Source of the DNA: a virus
DNA: 29,323 bases
Virus record (IMG/VR): IMGVR_UViG_3300018423_000044
Coordinates: 1-29,323 of that record
Reading direction: 5' to 3' (one strand)
The position numbers and the translations under genes were made by a program. Below are positions 21,579 to 29,323 of this stretch, one piece after another. The notes beneath the pieces were generated by a model. That model was not told the DNA's origin. It saw only the letters and a program-made list of their open reading frames with translations, and did not search any database. The stretch's first letter is position 1; each line of letters begins with the position of its first letter.

Positions 21579-23492
21579 TTATACTGGGTTGCTGTAGTTT
21601 CTTTCTACAGCAGAGATTACAGAGTAGGACTGGTTGTCAACCCTATCGATAATCTGACCACCTAGTTCCACCCAGTTACCGTTTTCTAATCCGATTGCAC
21701 GGATTACAATAGCAGGGTCTACGGCATCAGCAGAAGTCCTTCTATCTTTCTGACTGTTACCGTCATAGTCATATGCGAAGGAGAAAGTTTCACCTGCGCC
21801 TGACAAATTAGCAGGTGCTAATGTTGCGGTAATACCACCAGTGTTCTCAACGGCAGTACCCGCAGAGTCTACTAAAAGCGATCCCGGAGAGTTCAATGGA
21901 TGAGTATACAAAAACGCTCCGACTTTAGTTTCCGCGCCAAGATCAACGTCATCTATAGTATTGACTCGTAGGAAATTAGTTCCAGTTGTTCCAATTACCT
22001 TAAGAATCGTATCGTTGTTTCCGGGAGTTGAAGTAAATCCGCCCAAACGAATATAGTTGTCGCCTTCAGTTCCAGCATCAATACCACCAGTTGTGATTGG
22101 GTTTGCAGCAAGTCCTGTGGTTCCAGAGAAACCAGTCAAAGTAATATTGGCACTATCTAATGCAGAATTACCAGCAGCAGGACCAACGTTTGCGATATCG
22201 ATCTGAGATGAACCTCCACCATAAGCTCGTGTATAATCGTAGTATACGAAGAACTTCGCAGAAGAACTGTCAAGTTTAATTTCGTTAGAGAAACTAATAG
22301 ATCCGTTTGCGGTGAATGGGAAAGATCTTTCAGCACCAGCATTATCACGGAATACCAAGTTGTTCACGTCAGTCGATAAGAAGTTCTGAATTGCTACTCC
22401 TATACCACCGCCATCAATATTGGTAACGTTTTTAGTTTTAAGGGTAGGACCAACGAACTCAAGAAGTTCGTCTTGCAATTTACCGATCTTAGAAGCACCA
22501 GCAGAGTCTTCAATATTAAGATCTGAACGAAGACGGAATTGAACCCATGAATACAGTTCTTGTGCTCCAAGGTTAGCACCGCCATCACCTGCAACCGCGT
22601 CAATAACAACACCAAAGTTTGCGGTACCACCAGTCAAAGGTTTGGTGTATCCAAGGTTTGACTGTTCAATTGTGTTAGTTCGGTAAATAATCTTAGGACC
22701 AGCATTGTCTGCGGAGTCATAACGATTATTTGTATTCAATCTCAAATTAGCATCGGTAATCGAAACGTTAAGATCTTGACCTTCTACAAGCGGGAATCGC
22801 TGCGTGTTATACGGCAATACCGACCCTGCCGCGATACCGATATCTCTTGTGTCAGTTTGGTCATAGGTTTTGCCTTCTTCACGAATAAACAAACGAAGAA
22901 TATCCCCACGATAATCAGTACCACCGTTAATATAGGTGTTGATTGCTTGGTTTACTTCTCCGGGGAAAGAGAAGTTAAGAGCACCAGATTTAGGACCATT
23001 GGTTGCTGAATCAAAGAAAGCATAATAAACAAGATCCTGATCTGTAGCACCGATTGTTCCTGTTTGAACACCATCGATGTTACCCAAAGATACAACACCA
23101 AGATATTCACGGTTCAGGGTAGTGTTGTTTTCTGCGTATTCTCTCCATCCACCAAAACGAATTAAATCTCGCGAACTATCATCAGACATCTTCCATCCAT
23201 AACGGAATTCGAACTGTTCTGGTGTAATAGCAATCAAGGGGAAAGGATATGCGATCAACTGTTTATTTACAGGATCGTCTTTCCATTGCTGTTTAAGAAA
23301 ACTGTACAATGCCTGCATGGAAACTCCGTCTTCGTTAAGAAGAGCACCAGAAGCATTAGTATCTGTTCCGTCTTGTCCGTTGTTTAATCGGATAGTCCTA
23401 TTCGCCGTATTAATAAAAACATTAGGACCCGTAGCGGAGACTTTATTGCTCGCGCTGTCTGTTAAAAAATCCGGATCTATGATTGTTGCCAT
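21579..23492 (-). CDS. Large virion structural protein (637 residues)
   Basis: No family is assigned with certainty. The N-terminal 150 residues (MATIIDPDFLTDSASNKV..., then QALYSFLKQQWKDDP and EQFEFRYGWKMSDDSSRDL) look like an attachment domain. The rest is beta-rich and Gly/Asn/Asp/Thr-rich, as in baseplate or fibre proteins of marine phages. The C-terminus ISAVERNYSNPV matches the end of the 661-residue protein. It has its own late promoter 34 bases upstream, an AGGGGA site and its own downstream hairpin, so it may be made in large amounts. The context says virion component; enzymatic motifs are not seen. Confidence 0.75.
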   Translation of the reverse strand: MATIIDPDFLTDSASNKVSATGPNVFINTANRTIRLNNGQDGTDTNASGALLNEDGVSMQALYSFLKQQWKDDPVNKQLIAYPFPLIAITPEQFEFRYGWKMSDDSSRDLIRFGGWREYAENNTTLNREYLGVVSLGNIDGVQTGTIGATDQDLVYYAFFDSATNGPKSGALNFSFPGEVNQAINTYINGGTDYRGDILRLFIREEGKTYDQTDTRDIGIAAGSVLPYNTQRFPLVEGQDLNVSITDANLRLNTNNRYDSADNAGPKIIYRTNTIEQSNLGYTKPLTGGTANFGVVIDAVAGDGGANLGAQELYSWVQFRLRSDLNIEDSAGASKIGKLQDELLEFVGPTLKTKNVTNIDGGGIGVAIQNFLSTDVNNLVFRDNAGAERSFPFTANGSISFSNEIKLDSSSAKFFVYYDYTRAYGGGSSQIDIANVGPAAGNSALDSANITLTGFSGTTGLAANPITTGGIDAGTEGDNYIRLGGFTSTPGNNDTILKVIGTTGTNFLRVNTIDDVDLGAETKVGAFLYTHPLNSPGSLLVDSAGTAVENTGGITATLAPANLSGAGETFSFAYDYDGNSQKDRRTSADAVDPAIVIRAIGLENGNWVELGGQIIDRVDNQSYSVISAVERNYSNPV

Positions 23493-23526
23493 TTAGTTTC
23501 CCCTGAATCTTGGTGGTAATATGTTT

Positions 23527-23534
23527 TATTTATA
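23527..23534 (-). promoter_or_regulatory. T4-type late promoter, 637-residue virion protein
   Basis: TATAAATAAAAC on the minus strand starts two bases after the stop of the collagen-like gene and ends 34 bases before the ATG of the next gene. Confidence 0.85.
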
Positions 23535-23535
23535 A

Positions 23536-24624
23536 TTATGAATACGTGAAGGTTAACCTGTTATCCCATATTTTTGTAAAATCTGCGGTTCCTTCTGCCC
23601 ACAATATATTATAATCATGACCAACTTCTTCGATTCGTTTGATACGCCACTTCGCTTCTGCAGTTCCTGTACCGGGTTGTGCTTCTCCTACGTAAGTGTA
23701 AGGAGATTCACAGTCGATTAGTTTGTTGTATTGTGTCTCCACGTCTACTTTCAACCTCTGTAATACTTCTGACATATTGGTCACGACAAATTTTTTCTTT
23801 GTCGGATCATATATTAATATAGAATCTTCTTCGACAACAGAAAGTTGTTTGTATTCAACATCTGCGTTATCAAGAATTTTATAAGAACCACCGCCGCCAA
23901 GTGTACTCAAAGAACGATTGATGCGATCAATCTGGTTCTGTATATTTTTATCGACTGTGCTTTGATTCTCTGTCAGTCTTACATTAAATTGTTCTAATGC
24001 TTTTTCAAATTCTTCTCTATAGTCTGGTGCTGGTGTTCCGGGTTCTCCCTTTTCTCCCTGCGCTCCATCCTTGCCATCGCGTCCAGCAACTCCGGGTATG
24101 CCTTGTTCACCTTTTTCACCGCGTTCTCCACGAGGTCCTTGTGCTCCGGTTTCGCCTTTGTCTCCCTTAACGCCGCGTTGTCCTGTCTTCCCTCGTTCTC
24201 CTTGCGGACCTGTCTCACCTCTTTCACCTTTTTCACCACGAAGTCCAGTATCTCCTTTGTCTCCTTTGATACCTTTTTCACCACGTTCGCCTTTGTCTCC
24301 CTTATCTCCTTTGACACCTTGGATTCCTTGGGGACCCACATCTCCTGTGTCGCCCTTGTCTCCTTTCTCTCCGGTGTCTCCTTTTTCTCCGGGGATACCT
24401 TGGAGACCTTGTTCACCAATAGGTCCGGGTGATCCATCATTACCAGCGGGACCACGTTCTCCGCGTTCGCCTTGATCGCCTTTATCCCCTTTGAGACCCA
24501 TTGGTCCCTCAGTTTTCTGAACTTCTTCCAGAACATCGAAGATCCTGTCTTCTAACTTTTTAATTTCTTCCTTTGTGTGTGCAATAGCAAACGCAGAAGA
24601 AAGTATTGGATTAACCTTCTTCAT
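23536..24624 (-). CDS. Collagen-like repeat virion protein
   Basis: The 362-residue protein has a helical N-terminus ([20 protein letters not shown]), then 53 uninterrupted Gly-X-Y triplets (residues 40-198). A helix likely to be a trimeric coiled coil follows ([19 protein letters not shown] through NRSLSTL), then a GGGG hinge and a beta-rich C-terminal domain. The triplets are rich in GEK, GDK, GER and GDT, so K-G-E/K-G-D ionic pairs known to stabilise triple helices are frequent. Such a protein would form a trimeric rod on the virion. It overlaps the end of portal gene 20 by 14 bases and has only a weak ribosome-binding site, so translation is probably coupled to gp20. Confidence 0.9.
   Translation of the reverse strand: MKKVNPILSSAFAIAHTKEEIKKLEDRIFDVLEEVQKTEGPMGLKGDKGDQGERGERGPAGNDGSPGPIGEQGLQGIPGEKGDTGEKGDKGDTGDVGPQGIQGVKGDKGDKGERGEKGIKGDKGDTGLRGEKGERGETGPQGERGKTGQRGVKGDKGETGAQGPRGERGEKGEQGIPGVAGRDGKDGAQGEKGEPGTPAPDYREEFEKALEQFNVRLTENQSTVDKNIQNQIDRINRSLSTLGGGGSYKILDNADVEYKQLSVVEEDSILIYDPTKKKFVVTNMSEVLQRLKVDVETQYNKLIDCESPYTYVGEAQPGTGTAEAKWRIKRIEEVGHDYNILWAEGTADFTKIWDNRLTFTYS
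24028..24507 (-). repeat. Collagen Gly-X-Y repeat tract
   Basis: This tract encodes 53 consecutive Gly-X-Y triplets without interruption. At the DNA level the nine-base units are degenerate. The opposite strand reads as a long Pro/Ser-rich open frame, which is a shadow of the repeat and not a gene. Confidence 0.9.
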
Positions 24625-26305
24625 TGATCTTGTTCATATACCTTGTCATTTCTTCGAGTAACTCATCTTCATGTGAGGGTATATATTTTTCTTGTTTCTT
24701 TTTCTTTTCTGTTTCTTTTTTATCAACGTCTCCGTTCCCGCTGACATTAATCGTCACGGGAGCAGGAGCAGGAGCCGGTTCTGGTGCAGGTTCTTCTTCT
24801 TTTTCTTGCTCTCCTTCTGGTGGTTCAGGTGGATCTTCTCCTTCAATCTGTTTTAGCATTTCTTCAATTTCATCGTCATCTAAACGAAGAACATTTTTGT
24901 AGATCCATTCCTTAGACAAGTACTCCCCGGCAAACTGAACTGCTTCTGACATAAGACCCAGACGATCACGTAATACTTCCGCTTCTTTAAGTTCTGTGAA
25001 GTGATTGTCTTTTACAAAATCGACATACAAATCATCTTTCCACATATCCCAATCTTGCTCTGTGATAATTTGTTTGAGCAATAATTGTTTGCGTAAAATA
25101 TTTAAGAAGACTTGTGAGAAACGTCTGCGCAAACGATCTACAAATTTTTGAAACTTAACTTCGTCTCTACTAATTTCAGCAGATCTTCCTAGCGAGAATT
25201 GTGCTTCCTGTTCCAAACGATTGACTGGAACATTGAGAGATCGATACAATCTTTTCTGGAAATAAATGATGTCTTCAATCTGACCAAGGTTGTCTCCACC
25301 GGGAAGAGTAGAAATCTCAGTGCCTCTACCGCCTTCTCGACGTGGTAACCAGAAGTCCTCAAGCATAGACATGTGCTTGCGATCATCTTTTAGTTCACCA
25401 GTGTTTGCATCATAGACCAATTTATTACGATACTTGGTCATGATGTCTTTCATGTACTGTTCTGCTTTACCACGTGGCAAGTTACCTACATCGATATAAA
25501 AGATTCGACGTTCGGGTGCACGTGCAAGACGATAGATGACAAGACTGTCTTCCATCATACGTAACTGGTTGATTGGTTTCAGCGCCTTGTGTAGGTTTGA
25601 TACGACCTTTTTCTTTCTGTCGTCCAGCAAACCTGAAGTAACATATGTTATAGCATCATTTGAAAACTTAACCGCTGCCTGATTAGAACCGGGTTTTTCT
25701 TCGTAGAGATAGAACTCCTCTACCTTATCAATAATCTTGGCACCAGTTACTGGGTCTTTCTTGGTTTTAACATTTTTAACTTTGCGCATTTTTGCTGCGT
25801 CAATATTACGAATCTCTTGAATGCCTGCTTTCATGTTCGATTCGTTTACTAGTAGATGATAATATATTCTGCCATCGACATACCAAGAGCGGAATATATC
25901 ATGACCTAACTCATTGAACTTGAGCATACGAAGAACTGATTTGAATTCTTCTCGCATACTATTTTTAACTTTTTCAGAAGCATCTATTTCATCAAGTGAT
26001 AACTCAACACTAGAAGTTAATTCTGAAGCAGTAATAGTTTCATTGACAATCTCTTCAATTGCCATATCGACTTCGGGGTTCATCGCAACGCCACGATACT
26101 TCATAATCAAAGAGTGGATATCTTTAGAGTTGTCACCCTCTAAGTTTACGTACTGCCCATAATAACCAGCAGACGTTGTTACATATCCAGCACCATCGTC
26201 ATCTGTGGGAGGCACAACAGATTTAAGAGAAGTGGTAGGTTTACTATCCTTCTTTGATCTTTTTAATTCAAATCCAAATAATTTAAGTAAGCTATCGTCT
26301 GCCAT
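24611..26305 (-). CDS. 20: Portal vertex protein gp20
   Basis: The 564-residue protein (T4: 524) has gp20 landmarks: [75 protein letters not shown] and [20 protein letters not shown]. Twelve copies form the portal through which DNA is packaged and the neck attaches, and the portal starts head assembly. The C-terminal 90 residues are unusual: a Pro/Glu/Ala-rich linker ([19 protein letters not shown]) leads to a Lys-rich end with a final helix. The ATG has an AGGG site. It follows the gp19 terminator, and no late promoter consensus is visible in the gap (only CATAAATG at the start codon). Confidence 0.96.
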   Translation of the reverse strand: MADDSLLKLFGFELKRSKKDSKPTTSLKSVVPPTDDDGAGYVTTSAGYYGQYVNLEGDNSKDIHSLIMKYRGVAMNPEVDMAIEEIVNETITASELTSSVELSLDEIDASEKVKNSMREEFKSVLRMLKFNELGHDIFRSWYVDGRIYYHLLVNESNMKAGIQEIRNIDAAKMRKVKNVKTKKDPVTGAKIIDKVEEFYLYEEKPGSNQAAVKFSNDAITYVTSGLLDDRKKKVVSNLHKALKPINQLRMMEDSLVIYRLARAPERRIFYIDVGNLPRGKAEQYMKDIMTKYRNKLVYDANTGELKDDRKHMSMLEDFWLPRREGGRGTEISTLPGGDNLGQIEDIIYFQKRLYRSLNVPVNRLEQEAQFSLGRSAEISRDEVKFQKFVDRLRRRFSQVFLNILRKQLLLKQIITEQDWDMWKDDLYVDFVKDNHFTELKEAEVLRDRLGLMSEAVQFAGEYLSKEWIYKNVLRLDDDEIEEMLKQIEGEDPPEPPEGEQEKEEEPAPEPAPAPAPVTINVSGNGDVDKKETEKKKKQEKYIPSHEDELLEEMTRYMNKINEEG

Positions 26306-26324
26306 TTATGTGCCCTAAAGTTAG

Positions 26325-26350
26325 AAAACAGGGGATTCTTACGAACCCCC
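26325..26350 (-). terminator. Rho-independent terminator after tail tube gene 19
   Basis: The minus-strand RNA can form an 8-bp stem GGGGGTTC/GAATCCCC (one G-U pair) with a GUAA loop, a GNRA tetraloop, followed by TGTTTTC. It lies 17 bases after the gp19 stop. Confidence 0.8.
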
Positions 26351-26366
26351 CTTATCTATACGAGTA

Positions 26367-26894
26367 TTAACTCGTCGTATTTGATTCCCAATACTGATAC
26401 GCAAACTCAACATCGAACTGTTCGATTGCTGTTTGCTGATCATAGTCTAGTGGTATTGCACTAACAGATACGGGGAAAGCACCACGAAAATCATATCTCT
26501 TAAGAACTTTTTCGTTTCTATCTAACTGCTCTACTGTAAGGTCTGCCTGATAATCTACAGGGTTAACCAAACCAGTGTTTGCAGAATGAGAATTGATACC
26601 ATTGACCCAACGTTCGAAAGAATCTCTTACGACGAATCCAGTATCATTCAAGATAGTTACCTGCCAGTTCTCGAAAGTACGATCACCTGCCATCTTGAGG
26701 ATACGTCCTCTGAAAGGAACCTCAATAGTCCCAGTGGATGCAGCAGGAATTGCAGCGGTGCGACAAAGGAAAGATGTCAGTTCGACATCTCCCCCTGCGT
26801 ATGCTGGAAAGTTAAGTGTAACCTTAAATAGATTAGCACGTGCACCACCACCAGTCAGTTTTGATTTAAAGTCATCGACTCCTAAAATTGCCAT
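26367..26894 (-). CDS. 19: Tail tube protein gp19
   Basis: The 175-residue protein (T4: 163) follows the sheath gene as in T4. It starts MAILGVDDFKSKLTGGGARAN and has VEVPFRGR-type and FENWQVTILND strands, an ERWVNGIN helix and the C-terminal AIEQFDVEFAYQYWE characteristic of T4 tail tubes. Hexamer rings stack to make the inner tube that is driven through the host envelope when the sheath contracts. The start has AAGGAG 7 bases upstream. A strong terminator after the gene suggests a separate abundant gp18-gp19 transcript. Confidence 0.95.
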   Translation of the reverse strand: MAILGVDDFKSKLTGGGARANLFKVTLNFPAYAGGDVELTSFLCRTAAIPAASTGTIEVPFRGRILKMAGDRTFENWQVTILNDTGFVVRDSFERWVNGINSHSANTGLVNPVDYQADLTVEQLDRNEKVLKRYDFRGAFPVSVSAIPLDYDQQTAIEQFDVEFAYQYWESNTTS

Positions 26895-26904
26895 CAGACT
26901 CTCC

Positions 26905-28590
26905 TTATACTACGCCAACCACTTCTTCAAACTCTACTCCGGTTCTAACCGCAACGAAGTTCAACGTTACGAAGTTAATAGAACGTGCAGGTTTGATGAA
27001 GATGCTTGCAACGAAACGATTTGAATCGATCACAGCAGCAGTGTTGTTTGTTTCATCACACACAACTCTGAAGTCCGTGATCCCCCTTCTTCCTTGAATC
27101 TCACGCAAGAACGGTTCAACGATTCCGACAAACTCTGATCGAGTAAACTCGTCGTTAAATTCAAACAAGACATTCTCTGACGCTTGCTTGATTGCTCTTT
27201 CGATGTTAAGGAAAAGTCTTCGTACATTGATACGATCAAATGCGCTGGGACGCGACTCTTTGGTCTTGTCTCCGTATAGAAGAATCCCCTGTCCGGGAAG
27301 ATTTACAATCGGGTTGATACCACTCTTATACAATTCATCACGATGCTCTCTAGTAGCATTCCATGCAAGAGAAGTTACTCCGAAATAGATCCCTCTTCGC
27401 TGTCCAGCAGGAGAGAACCATGGTGCTGCTACCTGATCAGTCAAAGCACAAAGTCCAGCAGTGGAACTAGCAGCAGGGATAAACACATACTTATCGTTAT
27501 ACTTGTCGTATACTTTTAAGAAGTTGTTATCACAGATCAAGTATGAACTTGGTGCATAGTTTAGAGGACTTGCAAGAATCGCATCTTTGATATCGTTAGC
27601 ACTTGCTTGATTAAGAACCGCATCTCTGCTAGGTGAAGCAAAAGCAACACAATCTTTACGAGAAGAAGCAGCGATACCAGTAACATAATCTACGACTGAT
27701 TTGTGATCTGCGTCGTTAACCATACTAGGGCAGATAAGAAGATCAACTGTAATATTTTCGGGATCATCAAAAGTATCCCAACCAGTTTGATAATCACCAG
27801 TGTCAAGAGCAGGAGAGTCAACACCACCCGAAAGTGCTACTGAGTTATTAGCAACAGCATTATAGGTTGTAGAAGCAGCTCCGCCTAACTGAGCAAGTTC
27901 GGTAATGTCTTTACCCCATACATATGCAGATTTAGCGTTGAGTACATCCATGACGTAGTTTGCACTTCCGTCATAAGTTTTTGCTCCAGCAATCTGAGAT
28001 ACATAAGCAAACTTTTCAAGGACTGTTCCGGGAACTCCAGAAAATACACCGTCATCATCTACGATAACTACGTGCATTTCGTCGGTGAGACCACCCGCTG
28101 CAGTTGCCCAACTAGAGGTGCCGGGAGAAGAATCAAATTCATCAGCATATGCCCATGCATCGAAGTTAGCAGCAGCATTACACCAGTGTAATGTCAAACT
28201 GTTTCCTGCAGCACCTGCATATTTTGCAATGATTTCTTCGCCTGCCAAACCGGATTCTTTATAGTCCCAATCTGCTCTGTTTTTAATCAGAACACCAGAA
28301 CCATCTCCGGTTGCGTTAACAGCACCAGTATTTACAGCACGAACTACATATAACGTGCTTGCATACTTAAGAAAGTAAGACGCTGTGATAAAGTCTATCG
28401 CATTGTCTGTTGGTGGGGTTCCAAAGGTCTCTGCCAATCCTGCCTCGTTAGAGATTAAAACTGGTTGTTCCACTGGTCCCCAATTAAAGTCTCCTACAAA
28501 CGCACCAGTTGAAGAATCGACTGAGGGTACTACACCCGATAAGTCAATTTCTTTTACTGTAATGTTCGGAGACGCGAATTGATTAGCCAT
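26905..28590 (-). CDS. 18: Tail sheath protein gp18
   Basis: The 561-residue protein begins with NITVKEIDLSGVVPSVDSST and GAFVGDFNWGPVEQPVLI, the conserved start of T4-like contractile sheath proteins. It ends with the conserved C-terminal domain (NVRRLFLNIERAIKQA, FVGIVEPFLREIQGRRGI, RSINFVTLNFVAVRTG). T4 gp18 has 659 residues, so the outer protruding domain is somewhat reduced here. The sheath contracts around the gp19 tube during infection. It has its own late promoter 64 bases upstream and an AAGGA site. Confidence 0.96.
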   Translation of the reverse strand: MANQFASPNITVKEIDLSGVVPSVDSSTGAFVGDFNWGPVEQPVLISNEAGLAETFGTPPTDNAIDFITASYFLKYASTLYVVRAVNTGAVNATGDGSGVLIKNRADWDYKESGLAGEEIIAKYAGAAGNSLTLHWCNAAANFDAWAYADEFDSSPGTSSWATAAGGLTDEMHVVIVDDDGVFSGVPGTVLEKFAYVSQIAGAKTYDGSANYVMDVLNAKSAYVWGKDITELAQLGGAASTTYNAVANNSVALSGGVDSPALDTGDYQTGWDTFDDPENITVDLLICPSMVNDADHKSVVDYVTGIAASSRKDCVAFASPSRDAVLNQASANDIKDAILASPLNYAPSSYLICDNNFLKVYDKYNDKYVFIPAASSTAGLCALTDQVAAPWFSPAGQRRGIYFGVTSLAWNATREHRDELYKSGINPIVNLPGQGILLYGDKTKESRPSAFDRINVRRLFLNIERAIKQASENVLFEFNDEFTRSEFVGIVEPFLREIQGRRGITDFRVVCDETNNTAAVIDSNRFVASIFIKPARSINFVTLNFVAVRTGVEFEEVVGVV

Positions 28591-28654
28591 AATCGTGTCC
28601 TTTTTCGTTTACCTATGATAAGAAAACATAATACGGAGAGTTTCACTATGGTTT

Positions 28655-28662
28655 TATTTATA
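28655..28662 (-). promoter_or_regulatory. T4-type late promoter for gp18-gp19
   Basis: TATAAATAAAAC on the minus strand lies between the gp17 stop and the gp18 ATG. The leader is about 60 bases and ends in a normal AAGGA ribosome-binding site. The 28591-28674 gap holds nothing else I can identify. Confidence 0.85.
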
Positions 28663-28674
28663 AAATATCAGAAT

Positions 28675-29323
28675 TTACCACGTGTTTTCGACATCTACGG
28701 GTTGCCAAATACCCCATGCCTTTCTCTCCATATCTTCTCGCGTCTCTAGTTCTTCGATGTATTCACTACCATCGTCGATAACACCAAAAGGAACGACATC
28801 TGCCTCGATATCTTTCATGCGTTGTTCGAACAACATCTGCTTAAGATCAATGTCAGACATATTGTAGAACATCTCTGTACCCACAAAGAAACCAAACATA
28901 ACTAAGTTCATCATCAAGTCATCATGGTTGCCTTCTGATGCCTCGTATGACTGACCTTTGAGGACAAAAGTGGAGATCTCCATGATAGTTTCTTCATCGA
29001 CAATATCTAATTTCTTTTCTTCCAATAGATCTTTGATACCAGAACAACCGATACGCTTAGTCCTGCGGTTCATTTCAACGCCGATTTGTGAGGACTTGAT
29101 AGCGGAAGAGACGTGCACATTTTCATACTCTATGTCGTAATATAGTCCATTGCAGACTACAGCACCCTGATCATTATTCTCAATAACGACATATGCATTG
29201 TTGTAAACGGCAGCATACTTATATATAATATTAGGGAAGAGTATTGGAGAGATAGTATTGTTCCGATACACAGCCACTTGTTTAAATGGGCGGGTCGAAA
29301 TGTCGATGACAGTGAACGTAGAG
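28675..29323 (-). CDS. 17: Terminase large subunit gp17, C-terminal part (cut by window edge)
   Basis: About 215 C-terminal residues are visible; the reading frame is open to the right edge (upstream codons give TFTVIDISTRPFKQ before VAVYRNN), so the GTG at 29277 is not the start. This is the RNase H-like nuclease domain of gp17. PILFPNIIYKYAAVYNNAYV leads to the catalytic Glu in VVIENNDQG, and NHDDLMMNLVMFGF carries a catalytic Asp; these correspond to the T4 E458 and D542 motifs. The ATPase domain must lie outside the window. Gp17 cuts concatemeric DNA and pumps it through the gp20 portal. It is followed by gp18 after a short gap with a late promoter. Confidence 0.95.
   Translation of the reverse strand, partial: STFTVIDISTRPFKQVAVYRNNTISPILFPNIIYKYAAVYNNAYVVIENNDQGAVVCNGLYYDIEYENVHVSSAIKSSQIGVEMNRRTKRIGCSGIKDLLEEKKLDIVDEETIMEISTFVLKGQSYEASEGNHDDLMMNLVMFGFFVGTEMFYNMSDIDLKQMLFEQRMKDIEADVVPFGVIDDGSEYIEELETREDMERKAWGIWQPVDVENTW

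Noticed and set aside
24071-24475. Long Pro/Ser-rich open frame on the plus strand opposite the collagen tract
   Set aside because: It is the reverse-complement shadow of the Gly-X-Y codons; it has no ribosome-binding site or promoter and lies antisense within a clear gene.
26301-26312. CATAAATG at the gp20 start codon as a late promoter
   Set aside because: It differs from TATAAATA at both ends and contains the ATG itself, so transcription would start inside the gene.
29275-29277. GTG at 29277 as the start of the gene at 28675-29277
   Set aside because: The frame stays open to the window edge and the upstream codons continue the conserved gp17 nuclease domain, so this is an internal valine.

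Overview
This window is part of the genome of a T4-like myovirus (tailed, contractile-tail dsDNA phage), most like the marine T4-like group (cyanophages and pelagiphages). Four things point there: the T4 core gene order regA-62-44-45-46-47-55-uvsW-uvsY-(structural gene)-23-22-21-67-20-19-18-17, read on the minus strand; several 2-oxoglutarate/Fe(II) oxygenase genes; an hsp20 gene; and a 52-residue membrane protein between genes 55 and 47. No photosynthesis gene, tRNA, CRISPR array or insertion sequence is visible, so the host cannot be fixed from this window. Nearly all genes lie on the minus strand, so transcription runs from high to low coordinates. The single plus-strand gene is at 600-1217.

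Layout from high to low coordinates. At 28675-29323 is the C-terminal part of terminase gp17, cut by the window edge. Then come tail sheath gp18, tail tube gp19 and portal gp20. Next, between portal and prohead core genes, is an accessory virion island at 16497-24624. It holds a collagen-repeat protein, three large beta-rich structural or fibre-like proteins, a small acidic protein and a 226-residue structural protein. The prohead block follows: gp67-like core protein, a methyltransferase-like protein, a 68-residue protein, protease gp21, scaffold gp22 and major capsid gp23, then a small tail-tube-like protein. After a switch from late to early-type promoters come recombination and expression genes (uvsY, uvsW, an Sm-like small protein, late sigma factor 55, a 52-residue membrane protein), repair nuclease 47/46, and the replication clamp and clamp loader (45, 44, 62) with regA. 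Two oxygenase genes sit between 44 and 62 and one between 46 and 45. The left end has a plus-strand oxygenase-like gene, hsp20 and the start of a protein with a hydrophobic N-terminus.

Regulation is unusually readable. Four sigma70-like promoters (TTGACA/T, 16-17 bp spacing, TATAAT-like) precede hsp20, 45, 55 and uvsY. Five T4-type late promoters (TATAAATA) precede gp18, the 637- and 683-residue virion proteins, the methyltransferase-like gene and the tail-tube-like gene. This fits the T4 logic in which gp55, with the gp45 clamp, drives late transcription of the head and tail genes in the same window. Strong hairpin terminators follow gp23, gp19 and the small gene after 45. A fourth hairpin follows the 637-residue protein but has a C-tract in place of a U-tract. 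Two late promoters lie so close to their start codons that the predicted mRNAs would be leaderless or nearly so.

There is no stretch of more than 300 bases without a gene.
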